Shown piece by piece: positions 23,889 through 31,994 of a stretch of DNA of 64,000 nt. Each line of letters opens with the position of its first letter. Positions within the stretch are counted from its first letter, which is position 1. Made by a program: the position numbers and the translations under genes. This DNA comes from G963708235 sp963708235. GTDB taxonomy: Bacteria > Actinomycetota > Acidimicrobiia > Spongiisociales > UBA5794. The stretch is from positions 186,001-250,000 of the forward strand of contig OY970200.1 of assembly GCA_963708235.1 (NCBI GenBank), given 5' to 3'. The notes beneath the pieces were generated by a model. It saw only the letters and a list, made by a program, of their open reading frames with translations, searched no databases and was not told the origin of the DNA.

Positions 23889-24329
23889 TCAGACGGGCTC
23901 TGCGACGGGGGCGGTGTCAGGGGCGTCGTCGGCCGACTCGAGGACGTCGTCGGTCACCGCCGGCGGGGCAAGCGCATTGCGGACTGCCATCAGGATCTCG
24001 TGACCGGCAAGGGGTTTGGTCACCCAGGCCACGGCCCCGGCACGCTTCGCCAGGAAGCCGTCGGCGGCCCGGTCCATCAGCATCACTACCGGGATGTGCG
24101 CCGCATCGTTGAGATCGGCGTAGTTGCGGACGTCCCTGGTGATCGCCATGCCTCCTCGGGACGCCACCTGGAGGTCGATCACCACGGCATCGGCTTCGCT
24201 CGCATAGGCCAGTGCCCCCGCCCCGGGAGCGTCCTCGGTGTCGATCAACTCGAACTCGGGGGTGGTGAGGGCGGCGTGGACCTCGTTGCGGACCCACGGA
24301 ACGTCGGTGACCAGCAGGATGCGGTGCAT
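23889..24329 (-). CDS. Stand-alone response-regulator receiver protein
   Basis: The 146-aa protein is a CheY-like receiver domain without an output domain. RILLVTDVPWVRNEV is the first strand, VVIDLQVAS carries the likely phosphoacceptor Asp (about residue 51), PVVMLMDRA follows, and the conserved Lys is in WVTKPLAGHEIL. Only one acidic residue remains of the usual pair after strand 1 (VTDVP), so phosphorylation may be atypical. An acidic Ala/Pro tail ends the protein. TATCCT 7 nt upstream of the ATG suggests a leaderless mRNA. No histidine kinase is adjacent. Confidence 0.8.
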   Translation of the reverse strand: MHRILLVTDVPWVRNEVHAALTTPEFELIDTEDAPGAGALAYASEADAVVIDLQVASRGGMAITRDVRNYADLNDAAHIPVVMLMDRAADGFLAKRAGAVAWVTKPLAGHEILMAVRNALAPPAVTDDVLESADDAPDTAPVAEPV

Positions 24330-24336
24330 GGCGGGC

Positions 24337-24342
24337 AGGATA
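24337..24342 (-). promoter_or_regulatory. -10 hexamer TATCCT of the receiver gene
   Basis: On the minus strand TATCCT ends 7 nt before the ATG at 24329. Confidence 0.45.
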
Positions 24343-24616
24343 GACCCCCGCTGGCAGACGGGTGTCCCGGAGGTCCACTTCCCGGCGGCGGCGGCGCACC
24401 AGCCATGGCGGTCGGGGGGAGCGGCGATCGCCGTTCCGGCCCGGTGACGGCGGCGGCCGGGGCAACCTGCGGTTCCGGGCGCCCCCGAGGTTTGGTCTGA
24501 GTGGGATGACCCCCACTCGTCGGTCTGAGGGTGAACCCCTGCGGTCGTCGCGCCGCCGCCGAGCCTTGCGATTGGGCTGGCGGCAGGGGACTGGCCAGGT
24601 CATCGCTGCGCCTCCC
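24343..24616. other. Divergent intergenic region with a hairpin and a repeated octamer
   Basis: Between the receiver gene and the nfeD gene no coding region is supported. GAGTGGG (24499-24505) pairs with CCCACTC (24512-24518). The octamer GGTCTGAG occurs at 24494-24501 and 24522-24529, bracketing that hairpin. This could be a regulator site or chance. Confidence 0.35.
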
Positions 24617-24622
24617 TAACAT
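24617..24622 (+). promoter_or_regulatory. -10 hexamer TAACAT of the nfeD gene
   Basis: TAACAT ends 7 nt before the ATG at 24630; leaderless geometry. Confidence 0.5.
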
Positions 24623-24629
24623 TCCCGCC

Positions 24630-25952
24630 ATGTCAGCTTTCCTCCGGTTCGTCCTTCTCGTGGCCACCCTCGTCCTCGCCGCCGCTCCGGCGCTGGCCGG
24701 CGAGACGGTGAGCCAGGAGACGGATCAGCCAGAGGATCGGGCCGTGGTCGTGGTCGCCGATGTGCGTGGTCCGCTCGAACAGCGGGCGCTGGATTTTCTC
24801 ACCGGGGCGGTCCGGACACCGGACGCCGATCTGGTGGTGCTGCTGGTCAACAACCCGGGGATCGCATCGGGCAATCCCGCCGAGTTGTTCGACGCCATCA
24901 CGTCGTCGCCGGTGCCGGTGACGGCCTGGGTTGGTTCGGTCGGTGCCGAGGCCTACGGGGGCGTGGCCCAGATGGTGGCACTCACCGCCTACCGCGGTGC
25001 TGCGCCGGGCGCCTTCGTCGGGTACACCGATCAGACGCTGGCCGGGGGTGAACGGGTGGACATCACGGCACTGGCGGTGGATCCGCTGGCGGTCAACGGG
25101 GTGGTGGAGGTCGAGGACCAGCCGATCGTCGGGATCGTCGACGAGGTGGTGCCCACCATCGGCCAGTTCATCGCTGCGCTCGACGAACGCCCGCTGGCCA
25201 CGGCGAACGGCACGGTCCAGGTCGACACCGCGGCGGTGACGACCACCGAAGCGGGAACCGAGGCGTTGGTTTCCGTCGCCGAGGTGCGGTTCCTCAAGCC
25301 CACTCTGCTCACTCGAACCCTGCGGTTGGCGATGCGACCCGAAGCGACCTTCTTCTACCTCATGGCCGGGCTGGCACTCGTGGTCTTCGAGCTTTACGCC
25401 GCCGGTGTCGGGATCACCGCAGGTGTGGCGGTCCTGGCGCTGTTCCTCGGCGGGTTCGGTGTTGCCTCGCTCCCGATCTGGTGGCCGGGGCTGATCGCCG
25501 CCGTGATCGGTCTGGTGCTGTACACCGTGGACTTCCAGAACGCCTCGGTCACCTGGCGGTCGATCCTCGGCACCGCAGGTCTGCTCTACGGCGGCTTCTA
25601 CCTCACCAACGCCGCACCCCAGTTTGCGCCACGATGGTGGTCGATCCTGCTGATCGTGATCGGAGTGGCCGCGTTCTATCTGGTCGCTCTGACCACCGTC
25701 GCCCGCTCGCGGTTCTCGACGACCACCATCGGTCGCGATCACCTGGTGGGAAAGCGCGGCACTGCCGAGACGAGTTTCGACCCGATGGGAGTGGTCGTGG
25801 TCGATGGCGCCCGGTGGCGTGGTCGTAGCCATCGGGCCGCAGGTCTTGCAGTCGGCGATGCGGTGGAGGTGCTCTCGGTATCCGGGATCATGCTCGAAGT
25901 GGGACCCGTCGATACTCCTCCCGACCCCGCCGAAGCCTCACCCGACACCTGA
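24630..25952 (+). CDS. NfeD-family membrane protein with a degenerate ClpP-class serine-protease domain
   Basis: The protein of about 440 aa has a signal peptide (FVLLVATLVLAAAPALAG), a ClpP-like domain (residues about 35-215), four to five TM helices (about 250-370) and a C-terminal NfeD OB-fold (HLVGKRGTAETSF...VVVDGARWRGRS). In active long NfeD proteins the nucleophile lies in an AASAGT-like motif after a Gly. Here the region reads VGSVGAEAYGGVAQ, without that serine, so the protease part is probably inactive. These proteins are linked to membrane and stomatin quality control. The ATG follows a TAACAT hexamer; no stomatin gene is adjacent. Confidence 0.8.
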   Translation: MSAFLRFVLLVATLVLAAAPALAGETVSQETDQPEDRAVVVVADVRGPLEQRALDFLTGAVRTPDADLVVLLVNNPGIASGNPAELFDAITSSPVPVTAWVGSVGAEAYGGVAQMVALTAYRGAAPGAFVGYTDQTLAGGERVDITALAVDPLAVNGVVEVEDQPIVGIVDEVVPTIGQFIAALDERPLATANGTVQVDTAAVTTTEAGTEALVSVAEVRFLKPTLLTRTLRLAMRPEATFFYLMAGLALVVFELYAAGVGITAGVAVLALFLGGFGVASLPIWWPGLIAAVIGLVLYTVDFQNASVTWRSILGTAGLLYGGFYLTNAAPQFAPRWWSILLIVIGVAAFYLVALTTVARSRFSTTTIGRDHLVGKRGTAETSFDPMGVVVVDGARWRGRSHRAAGLAVGDAVEVLSVSGIMLEVGPVDTPPDPAEASPDT

Positions 25953-26023
25953 GACGGCGCCGGCTCAGGTCGCGATTCTTGCGAATAAAGATGCTTCGTA
26001 CCGGAATTTTCCTTGTGGTCGGG

Positions 26024-26039
26024 CCTACCTGCCGGTAGG
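26024..26039. promoter_or_regulatory. Inverted repeat upstream of whiB
   Basis: CCTACC (26024-26029) and GGTAGG (26034-26039) form a 6-bp dyad with a 4-bp spacer in the AT-richer region before whiB. It could be an operator or a leader hairpin; no direct support beyond symmetry. Confidence 0.3.
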
Positions 26040-26090
26040 TTCGTTGTGCTGTTTGGACCGGTCGTACTCGGCTTGTTGGAGGTTCCCCCC

Positions 26091-26351
26091 GTGTCCGTGA
26101 TGTTGGATCGCACATGGCAACCCATCGCCCTCTGCCGCGGTAACCATTCGCACCTGTTCTTCCCCCCAAGTACACAGGAGCGCAAAGAGGAACGCGAGCG
26201 GCGCGAGGTAAGGGCCAAGTCGATCTGCAAGATCTGTCCGGTGCGGGCCGAGTGTTACGAGTACGCCCTGACCATCCGGGAGCCGTACGGCATCTGGGGT
26301 GGCCTCACCGAGTCGGAACGCCGTCAGCTGGTGGCGGCAGCGGCCGTCTGA
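26091..26351 (+). CDS. WhiB-family transcriptional regulator
   Basis: The 86-aa protein is a Wbl factor: four cysteines (C15, C46, C49, C55) coordinate a [4Fe-4S] cluster, and the GIWGGLTESERRQL turn is the family's sigma-factor-binding segment. Wbl proteins, restricted to Actinobacteria and their phages, act with the primary sigma factor in redox or developmental control. GTG at 26091 has GGAGG nine bases upstream. Its last 47 bp overlap the tail of selB on the other strand. The subclass (WhiB1-7) is not assigned. Confidence 0.93.
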   Translation: MSVMLDRTWQPIALCRGNHSHLFFPPSTQERKEERERREVRAKSICKICPVRAECYEYALTIREPYGIWGGLTESERRQLVAAAAV

Positions 26352-28152
26352 AGGTCCTGGTGTCGCCGCTGCGGACCGTGATCCCGGCGGTATCCATCCA
26401 CTCGAGCAACGGGACCGCATGACGCCGGCTTACCCCGAGTAGGTCGCGAAATTCGGCCAGAGTGAATGGATCGTCGAGATCGTTGGTGCGTGCCACGATG
26501 GCATCCAATTGCTCGGGGAGATAGGCGAAATCGTCACCGACCATCGTCACCCGGCCTTGGCGGACGATGACATGGAGAATCTCCGGATCGAGACCCAATG
26601 TCGAGAGGGTCGGGACCGAAGGCGCATCGGCGGTCAACCGCGCCGCGGCCTCGGCCCACGCCGTCTCCTCGTCTGTCCCCCATACCGGGTGGAAATCGAC
26701 AGCCGCCAGAGTCCCGCCGTCCTCTCGGAGCCCGTTTCCGGGAAGATTCAGGACGGCATCCACCACCGCCGCCGAGACCCCGGCCGCCGACGCCAGGGTC
26801 GCCCTCGGGATCCCGGGTCGCATCGGGTAGCGACGGTGGAACAGCATCACCTCGTCGGTCATCGCCGCGGCCAACTCGGCGAGATGTGACGAAGTCATCG
26901 CCACCCCACCTGCGACCACCGCCGCCTCCGGGATACCGCCACCGGTGTCGGCCGCCAGATATGACAGATCGGCGGATCCGCGTATGTCGAGCAGGCGGTC
27001 CGCCATGAGGTTCCGCCCGCCGTCGACGGCACAGCGGAGGGCGTCGAACTCGTCGGCTCTCGGGAGGTCCCGTCCAGGGTGAGGGTCGAGAACCACACCA
27101 CCGCCGACGACGGCGCGGCGTCCGACATCCCGGATCACGAACCGGTCACCCATCCGCAGTGGCGCCGCCCCCTCGAGGTGGAGGACCGCTGCTCCGGGGG
27201 CCGGGCCTGCGGGGCCGCCGAGGAGCCGCACCCGGATCGGCCAATGTCCGGTGCCGGCATGCAGGTGGAACGCCCCCCGATCGCCGATGGCTCCCGGCCA
27301 GCTTCGCGCCGCCACCAGGTGAGCCAGCAGACGTCGGGTGGTTTGCAGCGTTCCCGGTGACGCCAGCAGGCTGCCCCGACCGATGTCGCTGCGCTCCACC
27401 CCGCTGAGGTTGAGGGCGGTGCGGACACCCGGACCCACCTTCGCAACCTCGGTCTCGTGCGACTGGATGGATCTGATCCGGGCGGCTCCCCCGCCCGGCC
27501 ATACGGTCAGAAGGCCGCCACGATGCATATCGCCGCCTTCGGTCGTGCCGGTCGCCACCACCCCGGCGCCGGGAGCGACGAACACCCGGTCGACCCACAT
27601 CCGAGCCCACCCGGTACCCGGCTCGGCGGTGGCCGTGTCGGCTCCAGCGGCCAGGTCGAACATCGACTCGAGGGCGGTGCGCAGCCGTTCCAGGCCCACC
27701 CCCGTGGTTGCCGACACCGCCACCACTGGCCATTCGGCGAGAGCGGTGCCGGCGGTACGTTCCCGGACCTCGGTCTCGGCGAGTACGACGAGGTCGGACC
27801 CGATGAGGTCGAGGCGGGTGAGGACGATGAGGCCGCGGTGAATGCCGAGGGTCTCGAGCACGGCAAGGTGTTCCTCGCTCTGCGGCATCCACCCTTCGTC
27901 GGCGGCGACCACGAACAGGGCGGCGTCGACGGCACCGACTCCGGCGAGCATGTTCTTGATGAACCGCTCGTGACCGGGGACATCGACAAAGGCGACCTCG
28001 TGATCACCGATCGTGGTCCACGCAAAGCCGAGATCGATGGTCAGCCCCCGCCGCTTCTCCTCGATCCAACGATCGGGGTCCCTCCCGGTCAGAGCCCGGA
28101 CCAGGGTCGACTTCCCATGATCGACGTGTCCGGCGGTGACGACGACCGGCAT
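26305..28152 (-). CDS. selB: Selenocysteine-specific translation elongation factor SelB
   Basis: The 615-aa protein delivers Sec-tRNA to UGA codons with a SECIS hairpin. The GTPase domain has TAGHVDHGKSTLV (G1), EEKRRGLTIDLGFAW (G2), DVPGHERFIKNML (G3) and LTRLDLIG (G4-like). EF-Tu-like domains follow, and the C-terminal winged-helix part (residues about 440-615) should bind the SECIS. TRLD replaces the common NKxD, a frequent SelB variant. The ATG overlaps the selA stop by one base (TGATG). The 3' end overlaps whiB convergently. Confidence 0.95.
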   Translation of the reverse strand: MPVVVTAGHVDHGKSTLVRALTGRDPDRWIEEKRRGLTIDLGFAWTTIGDHEVAFVDVPGHERFIKNMLAGVGAVDAALFVVAADEGWMPQSEEHLAVLETLGIHRGLIVLTRLDLIGSDLVVLAETEVRERTAGTALAEWPVVAVSATTGVGLERLRTALESMFDLAAGADTATAEPGTGWARMWVDRVFVAPGAGVVATGTTEGGDMHRGGLLTVWPGGGAARIRSIQSHETEVAKVGPGVRTALNLSGVERSDIGRGSLLASPGTLQTTRRLLAHLVAARSWPGAIGDRGAFHLHAGTGHWPIRVRLLGGPAGPAPGAAVLHLEGAAPLRMGDRFVIRDVGRRAVVGGGVVLDPHPGRDLPRADEFDALRCAVDGGRNLMADRLLDIRGSADLSYLAADTGGGIPEAAVVAGGVAMTSSHLAELAAAMTDEVMLFHRRYPMRPGIPRATLASAAGVSAAVVDAVLNLPGNGLREDGGTLAAVDFHPVWGTDEETAWAEAAARLTADAPSVPTLSTLGLDPEILHVIVRQGRVTMVGDDFAYLPEQLDAIVARTNDLDDPFTLAEFRDLLGVSRRHAVPLLEWMDTAGITVRSGDTRTFRRPLPPPADGVPTR

Positions 28153-29471
28153 CAGACCGCGGTGAGCGCAGCGGCGACGTGGGCGTCGTCTCCGGGTTCC
28201 ACGGTGCGCAGGTCGATCAGGAGTCGGCCGTCGTGACGGCGGGTGAGCACCGGCGGGTTGGCGTCGAGGAGACGCCGCCACAGACGCTCGGCTCCCTGGT
28301 CCATGGCCAGGAGCGGTCCGGGGATTGTGCCGTTCGGTGTCGAACCGGCCCCGGCGACCCCGTGACCGTCGATGACGGTGCCGCCGGTCAGGGTGGCGAG
28401 GTGACGGACCCGGGGGAGAAGGTCTTCGCTGGTGAGGGCGGCCATCCGCCACACCGGGATCTCCCCGCCCCGCCCGGCGCCGTACAGGTCGAGCGTTGCG
28501 GCAAGGGCGGCCATGGTGGGGCCGTCGAGCCGGATCGCCCGCATCAGGGGATGGCGGGTCAGCCTGGCCACCAGATCGGCTCTCCCGGCGATCAGCCCTG
28601 CCTGAGGGCCACCGAACAGCTTGTCGCCGCTGAACAGCACCAGGTCGGCGCCGGCGGTCAGGGTCTGTCGGGCCCCGGGCTCGCCGGCCAGCCACGATGG
28701 TGGAGTCCCGGGAAGCCACGGGGCCCGCGAGTCGAGCAACCCGCTCCCGATGTCGGCGACCAGGGCACGGCCGTGGCGCCGGGCCAGATCCGCCAGTTCC
28801 CGGTAGCCGACAGCGGTGGTGAACCCCTCGACCCAGTAGTTCGAGGGGTGAACCTTGAGCAACACCTCCACCCGATCGACGACACCGGCATAGTCGGCCA
28901 GGTGGGTACGGTTGGTGGTTCCCACCTCGACCAGATGTGCTCCCGTCGCCGCCATCAGCTCGGGCAACCGGAACGACCCGCCGATCTCGATCAGCTCGCC
29001 GCGGGACACCGCCACCGACCCGGGTGCTGCCAGTGCCGCCAACGCCAGCATCAGTGCGGCGGCGTTGTTGTTCACCGCCACCGCCGCCTCGGCGCCCACC
29101 AGCGCAGCCAGCAGTTCGGAGATGTAGCCATGACGCCGTCCCCTGCTCCCGGTGACGGTGTCGATCTCGACATTGCCGTATCCGGTGGCGGCACGGTGCG
29201 CCGCCTCCGCCGCCTCCTCGTGGAGCGGAGCGCGACCGAGGTTGGTGTGGAGGATGACCCCGGTGCCGTTGACGACCCGGCGCGGTCGTTGGGCGATGAG
29301 CCCGGTGGCTGCCGCCGTGGCGACCGCGGTGGGATCCCCGGCTCCGGCATCGGCGAGGGCGTGACGGGCAATGTCGACCAGCAGCGGTCGGGGAAGCTGC
29401 CCGGTATGAGGATCGGCGGCGAGCCGGGCGGCCAGGACATCTACACCGGGGGGTCGTCGCCGTTCCACCAT
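28152..29471 (-). CDS. selA: L-seryl-tRNA(Sec) selenium transferase
   Basis: The 439-aa PLP enzyme converts Ser-tRNA(Sec) to Sec-tRNA(Sec) using selenophosphate. The N-terminal domain precedes RVVNGTGVILHTNLGRAPL, a SelA hallmark. Others are GSRGRRHGY, VNNNAAALMLAL, VGTTNRTHLADY and the PLP lysine K284 in LFSGDKLFGGPQAG. It is coupled to selB. TAACGT lies 6 nt before the ATG, and a GGGGAGG stands further upstream. Neither selC nor selD is visible nearby. Confidence 0.96.
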   Translation of the reverse strand: MVERRRPPGVDVLAARLAADPHTGQLPRPLLVDIARHALADAGAGDPTAVATAAATGLIAQRPRRVVNGTGVILHTNLGRAPLHEEAAEAAHRAATGYGNVEIDTVTGSRGRRHGYISELLAALVGAEAAVAVNNNAAALMLALAALAAPGSVAVSRGELIEIGGSFRLPELMAATGAHLVEVGTTNRTHLADYAGVVDRVEVLLKVHPSNYWVEGFTTAVGYRELADLARRHGRALVADIGSGLLDSRAPWLPGTPPSWLAGEPGARQTLTAGADLVLFSGDKLFGGPQAGLIAGRADLVARLTRHPLMRAIRLDGPTMAALAATLDLYGAGRGGEIPVWRMAALTSEDLLPRVRHLATLTGGTVIDGHGVAGAGSTPNGTIPGPLLAMDQGAERLWRRLLDANPPVLTRRHDGRLLIDLRTVEPGDDAHVAAALTAV

Positions 29472-29477
29472 CCGGCC

Positions 29478-29483
29478 ACGTTA
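29478..29483 (-). promoter_or_regulatory. -10 hexamer TAACGT of selAB
   Basis: On the minus strand TAACGT ends 6 nt before the selA ATG at 29471. Confidence 0.45.
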
Positions 29484-29675
29484 GAACCTCCCCGGACGAG
29501 GGTTCGCATCGTCGGCAGTGGTGCGAGGATCCATTCGCCGTCACCAGGGGGTGGCCGCAACGGTGCGCATCGGTCTCTGGCGCAAACGCACCGCCGACGC
29601 CATACTCGCCCTGCTGTGGGGCGGCGGTGCAGTGCACCAGACCCGAACTCTGTGACGACGAAGGGGCACCGGGAC

Positions 29676-29897
29676 ATGCGGGATGAGGTCGGTCAGTTAC
29701 CCGAATGGTTGCGACCGGCCGGGTGGATCTCCTTCTCGCCCTCTCTTGTCCTGATGGTCACGTTCTTCGCCGTATGGGAGTGGACTGGGACATGGCTCTG
29801 GGGTGTGGTTGCAGGCGCCACCATTGGGTTCCTTGGCGAACTTGCGGTGAACGGGCGACATCGCGACGACGAGGAAGCTCGTCACGAGACACCGTGA
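29676..29897 (+). CDS. Small two-TM membrane protein of unknown function
   Basis: The 73-aa product (MRDEVGQLPEWLRPAGWISFS...) has two hydrophobic segments, PSLVLMVTFFAVWEWTG and LWGVVAGATIGFLGELAV, and a charged C-terminus. AAGGGG lies about 10 nt before the ATG. No family is recognised. It precedes the fxsA cluster by about 100 bp on the same strand. Confidence 0.6.
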   Translation: MRDEVGQLPEWLRPAGWISFSPSLVLMVTFFAVWEWTGTWLWGVVAGATIGFLGELAVNGRHRDDEEARHETP

Positions 29898-29988
29898 AGG
29901 TGCCGTTGCCCCATGGCAGGACTCCTCAGGTCGACCGAACACCCCCGCACAAACGCCGGCATGACCGCCTGTTAGACCCCAGCATCGG

Positions 29989-29994
29989 TAACCT
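29989..29994 (+). promoter_or_regulatory. -10 hexamer TAACCT of the fxsA operon
   Basis: TAACCT ends 7 nt before the GTG at 30002; leaderless geometry for the first gene of a four-gene overlapping operon. Confidence 0.5.
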
Positions 29995-30001
29995 GACAAC
30001 G

Positions 30002-30379
30002 GTGCGCCCCACCACCCTTCTTTTTCTCGTCTTCACCATCGTGCCCTTGGCCGAGATCGCCCTCTTCATCTGGGTCGGCGATCTGATCGGCCTGCTTCCC
30101 ACCGTTGCCATCGTGCTGGTCACCGCACTCCTCGGGGCGATGATGGTTTCGCGCCAAGGTCGCCGGCAGCTCGCCAGCTCCCGCTCGACGTTGCTCAGCG
30201 GAGGCTTTCCCACCGCCGAGATCGCCAATGGAGCGATGATTCTTGTCGCCGGGGCGCTGTTGATCACTCCGGGATTCCTCACCGACCTGATCGGGTTCCT
30301 CCTCCTCACCCCGCCGGTTCGTGATGGCCTGAGGAGCGCCTGGAAGCGCCGCCGCGAGAACCGGATCCAGGTCCTGTGA
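30002..30379 (+). CDS. fxsA: FxsA family cytoplasmic membrane protein
   Basis: The 125-aa protein has three TM segments and the FxsA pattern: FLVFTIVPLAEIALFIWVG, then LVTALLGAMMVSRQG, GGFPTAEIANGAMILVAGALLITPGFLTDLIGFLLL and PPVRDGLRSAW (landmarks of one short protein). FxsA limits phage F exclusion in E. coli; its wider role is unknown. GTG at 30002 matches the -10 spacing. The next gene overlaps by GTGA. Confidence 0.9.
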   Translation: MRPTTLLFLVFTIVPLAEIALFIWVGDLIGLLPTVAIVLVTALLGAMMVSRQGRRQLASSRSTLLSGGFPTAEIANGAMILVAGALLITPGFLTDLIGFLLLTPPVRDGLRSAWKRRRENRIQVL

Positions 30380-31185
30380 TTGCGCCGCCGAGAGCGTCGG
30401 CGGCCGCCTGTCTGCTGCGCCGACGAGGATTCCGCACCGAGGTGCTGATGGTCCGGCGCGGTGCGGGTGCCCGTTTCATGCCCGGCGCCTGGGTCTTCCC
30501 CGGTGGCGTCGTCGACGACATCGATCGCAGTCCAGAGGCCGAGACGGCACTGCCCGACGTTCCGGCCGACGAGCGTCCATGGTTGGCGGCGGCGATCCGG
30601 GAGCTGGCCGAAGAGTCAGGAATCTGGCTGAGCGACCCGCCCCGATCGGTACCGGCGGCGTCGCGACCTCGCGGGCTCGATGTATTCGGTCTCGGTTCCT
30701 CCGACCCGGCAGTGGCGAGCCGGCTTGCCTGGTTCTCCAACTGGGTGACGCCGACGGTGGTGCCGGTGCGTTTCGACGCCCGGTTCTATGTCGCCGAGGT
30801 TCCGGCCGACACCGACGCCGCTCCCGATGAGATCGAAGTCGATGCGGTGCAATGGGTCGCCCCGTCGGAGGCGGTGGTCAGGGCCGAGGCGGGTGAGATG
30901 CTTGTCGCATTTCCCACGGCGATGACCCTCCGTCATTTCGCCGCCCTCGAGGACGTGGCGGCGATCCTCGGTTATGCACGGGACCTCGCCGGTGCGGTCC
31001 CGGCGATCCAGCCCCGTCTCCGCCAGGTCGCCGAGGGCGATGTCGAGGCGCTGCTACCCGGCGATCCCGGGTTCGATGACATCGGCGATCAACCCCCCGA
31101 GACCGCGATGCTGGCGCAGGCGGCGAGGGTGCGGTCCGCAGGCGGGGTCCGGATTCCCGAGCTGGAACGATCGGAAGCGTCATGA
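30376..31185 (+). CDS. NUDIX hydrolase (NUDT19-like)
   Basis: The 269-aa protein has a nudix signature with a long insert: PGAWVFPGGVVDDID followed by AAIRELAEESGIWL, which supplies the REUxEExGU part. The N-terminus ASAACLLRRRGFRTEVLMVRRG and the C-terminal helical half resemble NUDT7/NUDT19-type hydrolases that act on CoA or NDP-linked compounds. The substrate is a guess. It overlaps both neighbours by 4 bp. Confidence 0.85.
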   Translation: MIAPPRASAAACLLRRRGFRTEVLMVRRGAGARFMPGAWVFPGGVVDDIDRSPEAETALPDVPADERPWLAAAIRELAEESGIWLSDPPRSVPAASRPRGLDVFGLGSSDPAVASRLAWFSNWVTPTVVPVRFDARFYVAEVPADTDAAPDEIEVDAVQWVAPSEAVVRAEAGEMLVAFPTAMTLRHFAALEDVAAILGYARDLAGAVPAIQPRLRQVAEGDVEALLPGDPGFDDIGDQPPETAMLAQAARVRSAGGVRIPELERSEAS

Positions 31186-31994
31186 ACGTCCCAACGCCGT
31201 TCCTCCCCAACGTGGTGCGCGTCCTCGCCCCCAACCCCGGACCGTTCACCGGTCCCGGAACCAACACCTACGTGGTGTCGACCGCAGGTCGATCGATGAT
31301 CATCGACCCCGGGCCGGTGATCGACCGCCACCTCGTCGCCATCGACCATGCGCTCGCCGATTCCGAGCCGGTGGCGGTGCTGGTCACCCACACCCATCCC
31401 GATCATGCCCCGGCGGCGAATCCGCTCGGCGCCCGGCTCGGGGTTCCGGTGCTCGGATTCGCCTCCGGACCGTCGTTCGTACCCACCGACACCCTTGCCG
31501 ACGGCGACATCGTCGAGATCGCCCCGGGCGCCGGCTTGCGGGTGGTGCACACCCCCGGCCACACCCCCGACCACCTGTGTTTTCTCGCAGGGACGGTCCT
31601 TTTCTCAGGAGATCACATCATCAACGGTTCCACCGTCATCGTCGACGATGCCACGGCCTATATGGGCTCGCTGGTCCGGGTTCGCGATCTCGCCCCTGAT
31701 CATCTCTACCCGGGTCATGGCGAGGAGATGTCCGAGGCGGTGCCGGCCATCGACGCCTATATCGCCCATCGAATCGAGCGGGAACGCCAGATTCTGGTCG
31801 CCGTCGAGGCCGGCGCACGGGGAGTCTCCGAGGTCGTGGAAGCGGTCTACGGGGGCCTCGATTTGCGCCTCGCCGAGGCGGCGGCCTTGCAAGTTGTCGT
31901 CCAGTTGAGGAAACTGGCCGCAGAAGGCCGGATAACATTCCGGCCCGACACCCTTCACGGTGTCGTCACGCTCCCCACCATGGAAGTCCGATGA
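31182..31994 (+). CDS. Metallo-beta-lactamase-fold hydrolase (LACTB2-like)
   Basis: The 270-aa protein shows GPGTNTYVVSTAGRSMIIDPG, the metal motif THTHPDHAPAA, HTPGHTPDHLCFL, FSGDHIINGSTV and YPGHGEEM, followed by a C-terminal winged-helix segment. This is the layout of LACTB2, a family with endoribonuclease or hydrolase members. It lies in the fxsA-nudix-MBL-M23 operon with 4-bp overlaps on both sides. Confidence 0.9.
   Translation: MNVPTPFLPNVVRVLAPNPGPFTGPGTNTYVVSTAGRSMIIDPGPVIDRHLVAIDHALADSEPVAVLVTHTHPDHAPAANPLGARLGVPVLGFASGPSFVPTDTLADGDIVEIAPGAGLRVVHTPGHTPDHLCFLAGTVLFSGDHIINGSTVIVDDATAYMGSLVRVRDLAPDHLYPGHGEEMSEAVPAIDAYIAHRIERERQILVAVEAGARGVSEVVEAVYGGLDLRLAEAAALQVVVQLRKLAAEGRITFRPDTLHGVVTLPTMEVR

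Noticed and set aside
22713..24112. Long open frames across the repeat cluster reading like LALPAPGGGVPPRFWEE and PLLPRRGGPRRGP
   Set aside because: They follow the foldback repeats, lack ribosome sites, run through the tRNA gene or repeat boundaries, and the same peptides arise wherever the DNA repeat occurs. They are translated repeat DNA, not proteins.
26305..29637. A single 1,110-codon minus-strand frame covering selB and the region opposite selA
   Set aside because: Only the part from the ATG at 28152 is SelB; the upstream part is a shadow frame of selA with Arg/His/Pro-rich composition.
29472..29675. tRNA-Sec (selC) upstream of selA
   Set aside because: A GGGTTCGCATC T-loop-like string exists, but no TCA anticodon loop or long acceptor/variable arm could be assembled on either strand.
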